Source: an uncultured Lachnospiraceae bacterium (GTDB taxonomy: Bacteria > Bacillota_A > Clostridia > Lachnospirales > Lachnospiraceae). Taken from it: DNA of 11,374 nucleotides. The DNA is taken from positions 1 to 11,374 of the forward strand of contig CAMWMM010000108.1 in assembly GCA_947175285.1 (NCBI GenBank), given 5' to 3'. This document shows, one piece after another, positions 5,251 to 11,374 of the stretch. A program made the position numbers and the translations under genes. Position 1 is the first letter of the stretch. Each line of letters starts with the position of its first letter. Under the pieces are notes generated by a model. The model made no database searches, was not told the DNA's origin, and saw only the letters and a program-made list of their open reading frames with translations.

Positions 5251-7734
5251 TTATTCATTTTTATATCCATACCCTTTCCCAGACTGTACTTTTTCTGTCA
5301 TATACAACAGGTGGCAGACTGCACTTTCCATTTGTTCCAAAGATACCCTGCCTTCCCTAAATCCCTGAAGAATCTGTGCAATCACCGGCGGTCCTCCGGG
5401 CATTACAATATCATTGCCTGCTGCTACAGCATCCGCACCATCCACTACCACATCCATATCGCCCCAATCCGTAACAACCACACCTTTATATCCCCATTCC
5501 TCCTTTAAAATATGGGTACAAAGATCTGCATTTCCGGCGGCAAACACACCATTGATTTTATTAAAAGAAGTCATCAGACAGGCAATATCCGCTTCTTTTA
5601 CCAACATTTCAAAAGGTTTCAAATAAATCTCCCTTGCCGCCCGTTCGCTGAGAATGGAATCAACTGCATCATAATGTCTATTGCTGCTTCCCCGGCGGAA
5701 AGTTTCCTGTTCATTTACTGCAAAATGCTTCGGGCATACCAGTACCGGATGGTTTTCCTGAACCCCTTTTGTCACTTCACAGGCACAGATACCGGTTAAA
5801 TAAGGATCTTCCGAAAAATACTCAAAGTTTCTTCCTCCAAGAGGATGCCTCAGCAAGTTTACCGCAGGTGCCAGCCAGACATCAACCTGCTGCTTTTCAC
5901 ACTCTGCCCCCACTACATTTCCGAATTCATACCATATTTTCTTATTAAACGCACATGCCATCAGCATTTCCGACGGCCATGCTATTTCACCTATCCCTGC
6001 CGGTCCATCCTTATAAGACACCGAATAGATTCCCGCCTCCTCAATTGCCGGTGATACATAACCGTTATACCCAGCCGGATGACTGTTGGTTGTAAGTGGT
6101 TTTCCATCCTGATCATAAATTGTTTCCGGATCGCTTCCATCCCCAAAAGCCGCAAAGGGCGTACCGGGACCATATCCCACACAAAGAGCCGCAAGTTGTT
6201 CCACTGACAGCTTCTTAACCTTTTCCGCCCTGCTGTCACAGATCGCCGGAGCATTTGCAGAATCACTCATCTTAACGTCTTCTGAGCTCACAAAAATTTC
6301 CAGCACTTGCAAATCTCCTTCCGATATTTTTCCCTGAACATTCTCTTCTGCCATCTCCCTTGGACAAGTTAAAAATTCTAACTTTTCCTTATTGCACATC
6401 TGAATGCCAAGACGGTTTACGCACTGTTCCGTAAGAATATCCTGCCCTACCCGCACCACCGCAGTATCTTTTGTATTTCGTGAGGAATTCCCGGCCAGAA
6501 TTCGATAATTTCCTTTCCGAATCAGATAAGCCGCCCTCTCTTCATCATAACTGCTCCATTCCTTCCATGGAAGCATAAGGCAAATCTGCTCTTCTTCTCC
6601 CGGCTGCAAAATCCCTGTCTTTTCAAACCCTTTCAGTTCCTGAAAGGCATGTTCTAAAGTCCGGCTGTCGTTTGCCAGATATAGCTGCACAACTTCTTTA
6701 CCGGGTGTATTTCCGATATTCCTTACACAAACCTGAACTTCGATACCATCCTGTTCTTTGACCGCACCAAGACACCTGATTTCAAATTCCGTATATGATA
6801 ACCCATAGCCAAATGCATACAAGGGTTTCTTTGCAAAGGTATCAAAATACCGATACCCTGCATAAATATCTTCATGGTAAACAGTGACCGGACTTTTCTC
6901 ATACTCTGTGCTTCCATTTTCTACCGCATTCAGTCCATAGCTTTCATATGTGAGCAGGTTTTCTTCATTTTCCTTATCCCATGAAAAGTGACTGACTGCC
7001 GGATAGTCTTCATATCGCCCTGCAATGGTAAATGCCAGCTTGCCGGACGGATTGATGTTTCCGGTAAGAATATCTGATAAAGCAGAAGCCCCTTCTTCCC
7101 CTAAGATTCCTGCAAACAAAATACTCCTAATCTGAGGAAACTCCTCTGCCCATGACAAATCTATCTGTCCATTGATATTTAAGACCAAGACTACCTTTTC
7201 AAAATTGCTGCATACCTGCTCTGCCAGAATTTTCTCCGAATCTGTTAAATAGTAATCCCCATATAAGTGTCTGTCGCATTCCTCGCCGCCTGAATTTCTC
7301 CCAAGCACCAGAATAGCTGTATCCGTATACTGACGGGCAGTCTCCATCTGTCCTTCCGGTATTTCATATTCCTCAATGGGTGCATGATACTTTCCAAAGA
7401 TTTCATACATAACACCACTGTTTATTACTTTTCCTATATCAGCCCAGTCAAATTCATCTTTCTTTGTCGTCTCTTCCTTTGAAATCTGCTCCCTATAATA
7501 TTCTTTCAGACCGGGTTCCGCGCAGATACCCCTTTTTTCGCATTCCTCTAATATATTTTTACATCCCGATTTGTGGGCAGCTCCCGAACCATTCCCTGAA
7601 TAAATAGTATCAATCTGAGTTCTTCCAAAAAAGGCTGCTTTCTGTCCCTTAGAAAAAGGAAGAAGATGTCCCTCGTTTTTCAATAACACAATTGCTTCCT
7701 CTGCGATTTTCTTCGCCACTGCTCTGCTATCCAT
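5251..7734 (-). CDS. Domain-permuted GH3 beta-glycosidase (827 aa)
   Basis: This family 3 glycoside hydrolase has its domains in reverse of the usual order. Residues about 1-315 form the alpha/beta sandwich domain (AIVLLKNEGHLLPF at 14-27, acid/base region SGGEECDR at 148-155 with E151 as candidate acid, YAFGYGLSYTEF at 306-317). Residues about 330-418 are the fibronectin III-like domain (VCVRNIGNTPGKEVVQLYLA). The catalytic barrel is at about 505-810, with NFEYFSEDP (636-644), KHF (669-671) and the nucleophile D756 in VVVTDWGDMD. Retaining hydrolysis of terminal beta-linked glucose or a related sugar is expected. Permuted enzymes of this layout are known from Butyrivibrio fibrisolvens and Ruminococcus albus. 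No signal peptide is present, so it is cytoplasmic. The ribosome site GGGAGG lies six bases before the start, and the preceding GH3 gene ends 17 bases upstream. Exact substrate is unresolved. Confidence 0.92.
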   Translation of the reverse strand: MDSRAVAKKIAEEAIVLLKNEGHLLPFSKGQKAAFFGRTQIDTIYSGNGSGAAHKSGCKNILEECEKRGICAEPGLKEYYREQISKEETTKKDEFDWADIGKVINSGVMYEIFGKYHAPIEEYEIPEGQMETARQYTDTAILVLGRNSGGEECDRHLYGDYYLTDSEKILAEQVCSNFEKVVLVLNINGQIDLSWAEEFPQIRSILFAGILGEEGASALSDILTGNINPSGKLAFTIAGRYEDYPAVSHFSWDKENEENLLTYESYGLNAVENGSTEYEKSPVTVYHEDIYAGYRYFDTFAKKPLYAFGYGLSYTEFEIRCLGAVKEQDGIEVQVCVRNIGNTPGKEVVQLYLANDSRTLEHAFQELKGFEKTGILQPGEEEQICLMLPWKEWSSYDEERAAYLIRKGNYRILAGNSSRNTKDTAVVRVGQDILTEQCVNRLGIQMCNKEKLEFLTCPREMAEENVQGKISEGDLQVLEIFVSSEDVKMSDSANAPAICDSRAEKVKKLSVEQLAALCVGYGPGTPFAAFGDGSDPETIYDQDGKPLTTNSHPAGYNGYVSPAIEEAGIYSVSYKDGPAGIGEIAWPSEMLMACAFNKKIWYEFGNVVGAECEKQQVDVWLAPAVNLLRHPLGGRNFEYFSEDPYLTGICACEVTKGVQENHPVLVCPKHFAVNEQETFRRGSSNRHYDAVDSILSERAAREIYLKPFEMLVKEADIACLMTSFNKINGVFAAGNADLCTHILKEEWGYKGVVVTDWGDMDVVVDGADAVAAGNDIVMPGGPPVIAQILQGFREGRVSLEQMESAVCHLLYMTEKVQSGKGYGYKNE

Positions 7735-7751
7735 TTTTGCCTCCCAATTTC

Positions 7752-10172
7752 CTATCTGCTGATATCAGCTTTGGCATAAAACGCCCTGTTTCTTCCTTCT
7801 ATCCATCCGTCATTTATTACTTTATATTCTCCTGTAAGCCTGATATCTTCAGAAGAACTACCTATCTCCACTCCAATGCTTCCCTTCTCGATTTTCCAAC
7901 GCATATCTTTGTCAAGGAATGCCATCTGACTTGCCGAAACCTCAAATGCAATTGTCTTTTTCTCTCCCGGTTTTAGCGATACCCGCTTAAACCCTGCCAG
8001 CTCTTTTACCGGTCTTGTCATGCTTGCATATCTGTCAATCAGATAAAGCTGCACAACCTCATCCCCCTCGTATTCGCCTGTATTGCATAATGTCATTTCA
8101 ATTCGGACGCTCTCCTGTGCATCAATTTCCTTCTCCGAAATCTTCAAATCCGAATAAGCGAATGTAGTATAAGAGAGACCATGCCCGAAATAGTACCTTG
8201 GTGTATGCGGCAAGTCCACATAGTTTACAAATCCGATGCTTTCCCCCTGATGCCATGCCGAACCATTGGGATGATTATAATAAATCGGAATCTGCCCTGC
8301 ATGGTATGCCACGGATACCGGCAGCTTCCCACCCGGATTATATTCCCCAAACAACGCACTGACTACTGCTTCCGCTCCGGTTTCCGCCGGACTCCATGCC
8401 TCTAATATAGCATCCAGACATTCATCCGCTGCATCACTGGATATGGGTCTTCCGTCAAAATGAACCCCAATTAAAGGTTTCCCAAACCCTGCTGCTTTTC
8501 TGATAAACGCATCCTGACAAGGCGAAAGATTGATATTACTTGCGTCCACACCTTCTCCCATAGATGCCATAGAACAGGTCCCGTGTTTTCCCCCAAGCGT
8601 CAGAATGACCGCATCCGCTTCTTTTACTGCCTGCAACGCTTCCTCAAAATGAGATTCATCCGCACCTGCAATTGGATAGCCATAGGCATAAATTATTTCT
8701 GTTTTCGGCATCCGGACTCTCATTTCCTCCAACAGACTTTTGCATTCCGGTTTCTGACGATGCAGTATCGCGTCAAATTCCTCCGTCTCGTCCGACTGGA
8801 TGTTAGTTCCCGGAATTGTTTTGATCTTATCCGTATCAGCCTGAACTACACCACTCACCCCGGCAATGGAATTTGCAACCGCATAAGTAGATTCCATCAT
8901 GCACAGATGGGTATAGCCGCCAAAGAATTTTCTTGCACAGTCAGCATGTGGGCCAATCAGGGCAATTTTCTTCTTATCCCCCTTTAACGGAAGAACCCCA
9001 TTATTTTTCAGCAGTACCATAGATTCCTTTGCTGACTGTAAGGATATCTCTCTGTCCTCCTTTTGGCATACCGCTTCCTTTAGTTCTTCCCCTTCAAGGG
9101 CATATGGATGTTCAAAAAGTCCCATACGGAACTTTGCGGTAAGGACACGCAGCACTGTCTTGTTAAGCAGCGCTATATCTGCTTCACCGCTTTCAAATTT
9201 TCTTTTCAGTTCTTCTCCATAACCGGTAGTACCGGGCATCTCGATATCTATTCCGGCTTCCATGCAAAGAAGTCCGGCCTCCGCTTCACTTTCTCCCACA
9301 TGTTGCACATGGTGAACACCACTGATTGCGCCATAATCACTGACACAAAGCCCTTCAAATCCCATCTCATCCCGTAAAAGCGTCTTTAGAAGCGTAGAGG
9401 ATGCAGACATCGGCTCCCCATTGATGGAATTATAACTTGGCATGATTCCTTTCAGACCGGACTGCGCAATGGCAGCCTGAAAAGGCTTTCCATATATTTC
9501 CTGTAAAAGGCGTGTCGGCGTATCAGAATGTGTTCCATGTATTCCACCCTGTGAATTATGAAAAGCCAGAAAATGCTTTGCCACACTCTCCGTCTTTCTC
9601 CCTGCCACTTCCCCTTTTTGAATTCCCTTAGTATAAGCAGCACCCATTGCCGAAGCCAGCGCAGGATCTTCCCCATAAGTCTCTCCCTGCCGCCCCATAC
9701 GGGAATCCCTTGAAACATCAAGCACCGGTGCCAGCACATGAGTAATACCGCAGGCCGCCTCCTGTCTGCTTACGATTTCGGCAATCTTCTCTTCCAGTTC
9801 CGGATCAAAACCGGAACCTCTCCCAATCCCGGACGGAAAGCTGGTAGTATCCTGAATAAATGCTCCGCATAACCCTTCCATATGGAAAATAGCAGGGATA
9901 TGATGCGGACTGTTATCCATCACAATCTTCTGGACTTTCCTCTGCCACTGCGCCGTCTCCTCCAAAGTCTCTATCCTGCGCATTTCCAGAGTGCTGACTT
10001 CCCCAATTCCAAAAGGTGTACCTTCCGAAATCTTCTCCATATTCTCATATATTTCCCCGAAAGGGAAAATACAGTTGACCTGTGCCATTTTCTCATCAAG
10101 GCTCAGTTCTGCTAAAAGTGCAGCAGCACGTTCCTGCGGCGTTTTATTAATATCCAAATATTGTGCTTCCAT
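7752..10172 (-). CDS. Canonical GH3 beta-glucosidase/beta-xylosidase-type glycosidase (806 aa)
   Basis: This family 3 glycoside hydrolase has the usual domain order. The catalytic barrel occupies about residues 10-350, with the sugar-binding stretch RMGRQGETYGEDP (158-170), KHF (199-201) and nucleophile D279 in CVSDYGAI. The alpha/beta sandwich spans about 380-625 (SMVLLKNNGVLPL; GEGVDASNINL, with E540 as the candidate acid/base). A fibronectin III-like domain lies at about 665-775 (YYFGHGLSYTTF, GDEVVQLYLIDRY, VKELAGFKRVSLKPGE). It hydrolyses terminal beta-linked sugars with retention. The sequence has the look of the BglX-like/xylosidase-like branch, but glucose versus xylose preference cannot be decided by eye. 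No signal peptide is present, so it acts in the cytoplasm. It starts six bases after the GH94 stop with AAAGGA about ten bases upstream, and is followed closely by the permuted GH3, consistent with one operon. Confidence 0.92.
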   Translation of the reverse strand: MEAQYLDINKTPQERAAALLAELSLDEKMAQVNCIFPFGEIYENMEKISEGTPFGIGEVSTLEMRRIETLEETAQWQRKVQKIVMDNSPHHIPAIFHMEGLCGAFIQDTTSFPSGIGRGSGFDPELEEKIAEIVSRQEAACGITHVLAPVLDVSRDSRMGRQGETYGEDPALASAMGAAYTKGIQKGEVAGRKTESVAKHFLAFHNSQGGIHGTHSDTPTRLLQEIYGKPFQAAIAQSGLKGIMPSYNSINGEPMSASSTLLKTLLRDEMGFEGLCVSDYGAISGVHHVQHVGESEAEAGLLCMEAGIDIEMPGTTGYGEELKRKFESGEADIALLNKTVLRVLTAKFRMGLFEHPYALEGEELKEAVCQKEDREISLQSAKESMVLLKNNGVLPLKGDKKKIALIGPHADCARKFFGGYTHLCMMESTYAVANSIAGVSGVVQADTDKIKTIPGTNIQSDETEEFDAILHRQKPECKSLLEEMRVRMPKTEIIYAYGYPIAGADESHFEEALQAVKEADAVILTLGGKHGTCSMASMGEGVDASNINLSPCQDAFIRKAAGFGKPLIGVHFDGRPISSDAADECLDAILEAWSPAETGAEAVVSALFGEYNPGGKLPVSVAYHAGQIPIYYNHPNGSAWHQGESIGFVNYVDLPHTPRYYFGHGLSYTTFAYSDLKISEKEIDAQESVRIEMTLCNTGEYEGDEVVQLYLIDRYASMTRPVKELAGFKRVSLKPGEKKTIAFEVSASQMAFLDKDMRWKIEKGSIGVEIGSSSEDIRLTGEYKVINDGWIEGRNRAFYAKADISR

Positions 10173-10177
10173 ACTAC

Positions 10178-11374
10178 TTATTTCCTTTCCGCCTTCAAAA
10201 TCACTTCCACCTCATGTTTCCTTCCATCCCTGAAATCCGGTAAAACTGTTCCCGAAACAGATTCTCCATCCACCATGATGATACCAATTCCATTTTCCAG
10301 ATGCTCCGGATTCCTGATGGCAATATGGTAATCCGCTCCCCTGAAATGCCTTGTCATCTCCGCATATTCCCATCCAGCAGGAAAACAGGGTTCTACCCGA
10401 AGTCCGTCATAATCATGCTTTACACCCATGATTCCCTCACAAAGTCCCATTAGGCACCATGCAGAAGTCCCAGTAGTCCATGACTGATAGGATTTTCCAT
10501 AATATCCCGGATTGGTGGAATAGCAGTTGGTAAACACATAAGGTTCCGCTCCGGACTGCATAGAAGGATTCTTATCACTATCCGGCATGATCTTCTTTAA
10601 TGTTTCCACTGCCTTGCTGCCTCTCCCGGTCTTGCAGTCCATCAGAATCTTAAATCCTGTCGCATGACAGTACACACCTCCGTTTTCAAATAGTCCCGGA
10701 AGCATTCCCGACATTCTTCCCACATTGGGCGAATACTCAGGATATGGCGGCATATTTAAGGGAAACCCGAAATCATGCTCCATGCTGTCCACTGCCTGCA
10801 ATACCAGAGGAAGTTTCGATTCATCCGCCACATCACCAAGCACCGCCCACGTCTGGGCATTCAGGTAAATTTTGCTTCCATTGCTGTCCTTTGAACCGAT
10901 GTTCTCCGCCGAACTTAAAGCCCGCATATACCATCCGCCATCCCATGCTTTCTCATTAATACTGCTCTTCAAAATCTCATATTCTTCTGCAACCGTCTGT
11001 GCATATTCCTGATCGCCATATTTTTTCATCAATAATTCCAACTCTTTTAATGCCAAGCAGAACTGATGGGAAAGCATCACTGATTCCGCTTCCGGATCGG
11101 TGGTAACATTCAGCGCGTCATTCCAGTCCGCAAAATAAAGGCGTACCAGCCCGTTTCTCCCTTTATCAGCAATCAGTCTGTTTACAGCAGCTTTCACATG
11201 TTCCAGCATAGTTGCTTCCCCGCCATCCTGCCATGAGATATGTTCCTCAAGGAGAGAAAAGTCTCCGGCTTCTTTTATGAGCCGGCATACCGCCCATATA
11301 ATCCAGAACGGCTGGTCAGAATATCTTGTATCGTCATAAGGATACCATGTCAGCACCCCATGACCATCCTGAAA
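10178..11374 (-). CDS. GH94 inverting beta-glycoside phosphorylase, C-terminal part (partial)
   Basis: The frame is open to the window edge, so this is the C-terminal part (about 398 residues) of a larger enzyme; GH94 proteins are usually about 800 or more residues. The catalytic (alpha/alpha)6 barrel signature is visible: YSDQPFWIIWAV, then FADWND (the general-acid Asp motif of GH94, about residues 81-86 of the fragment). Further along are PEYSPNVGRMSGMLPGLFENGGVYCHATG, EPYVFTNCYS, SWTTGTSAW and the closing DGLRVEPCFPAGW. The family cleaves beta-glucosides such as cellobiose, laminaribiose, chitobiose or beta-1,2-oligoglucans with phosphate, giving a sugar 1-phosphate and saving ATP. The LYFADWNDALN and RYSDQPFW variants differ from the cellobiose phosphorylases I can recall, so specificity is open. 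It is first in this visible operon, six bases before the canonical GH3. Confidence 0.88.
   Translation of the reverse strand, partial: FQDGHGVLTWYPYDDTRYSDQPFWIIWAVCRLIKEAGDFSLLEEHISWQDGGEATMLEHVKAAVNRLIADKGRNGLVRLYFADWNDALNVTTDPEAESVMLSHQFCLALKELELLMKKYGDQEYAQTVAEEYEILKSSINEKAWDGGWYMRALSSAENIGSKDSNGSKIYLNAQTWAVLGDVADESKLPLVLQAVDSMEHDFGFPLNMPPYPEYSPNVGRMSGMLPGLFENGGVYCHATGFKILMDCKTGRGSKAVETLKKIMPDSDKNPSMQSGAEPYVFTNCYSTNPGYYGKSYQSWTTGTSAWCLMGLCEGIMGVKHDYDGLRVEPCFPAGWEYAEMTRHFRGADYHIAIRNPEHLENGIGIIMVDGESVSGTVLPDFRDGRKHEVEVILKAERK

Noticed and set aside
4973..5508. Several overlapping plus-strand frames across the lipoprotein and GH3 gene ends
   Set aside because: They overlap each other in different phases and lie antisense to a clear GH3 catalytic domain and lipoprotein; no motifs of their own.
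5991..6266. Minus-strand frame of 91 codons inside the permuted GH3 gene
   Set aside because: Same-strand shadow of the GH3 reading frame; the GH3 frame is continuous with catalytic motifs on both sides.

Overview
The window looks like DNA from a gut or rumen Firmicute, most likely a Lachnospiraceae-type clostridium. The evidence is low-to-moderate GC, strong AGGAGG-type ribosome sites, a ParM/ParR-like pair and SymE-like toxin of Firmicute type, and a domain-permuted family 3 glycoside hydrolase of the kind known from Butyrivibrio and Ruminococcus. No rRNA, tRNA, CRISPR array, transposase, integrase or relaxase was found.

There are two halves. The left half (about 1-4320) has an accessory or mobile character. 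Its first 2.1 kb is very AT-rich and carries, on the minus strand, two related uncharacterised genes: one complete (113-988) and one broken by a frameshift (1043-2106). When rejoined, the broken gene encodes about 354 residues with an N-terminal domain shared with its neighbour. Its C-terminal region carries His and TAYP motifs reminiscent of small secreted or phage-type RNase toxins. Next comes a richer-GC minus-strand partition-like pair, an actin-like ParM/StbA ATPase (2817-3743) and a ribbon-helix-helix ParR-like partner (2440-2817). This pair is preceded by a possible 14-codon leader ORF and a leader hairpin, and followed by a rho-independent terminator embedded in short repeats. A SymE-like toxin gene (4050-4238) is read divergently on the plus strand and ends at a strong terminator. 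Partition plus a SymE-type gene is a stability cassette typical of plasmids and integrative elements.

An AT-rich stretch of about 440 bp (4321-4764) separates this from the right half, which looks like a chromosomal carbohydrate-use operon on the minus strand. In transcription order it contains a GH94 disaccharide/oligosaccharide phosphorylase (5' end beyond the window), a canonical GH3 glycosidase, a domain-permuted GH3 glycosidase and a small lipoprotein of unknown function. The three enzymes lack signal peptides, so they probably act in the cytoplasm on imported beta-linked oligosaccharides. The phosphorylase would yield a sugar 1-phosphate and the GH3 enzymes would release monosaccharides. 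The operon promoter, transporter and regulator are not in the window.

The observations most worth following are the frameshifted nuclease-like gene and its shared domain with the downstream gene, the leader ORF coupled to parM, the repeat cluster behind parR, and the side-by-side canonical and permuted GH3 enzymes.
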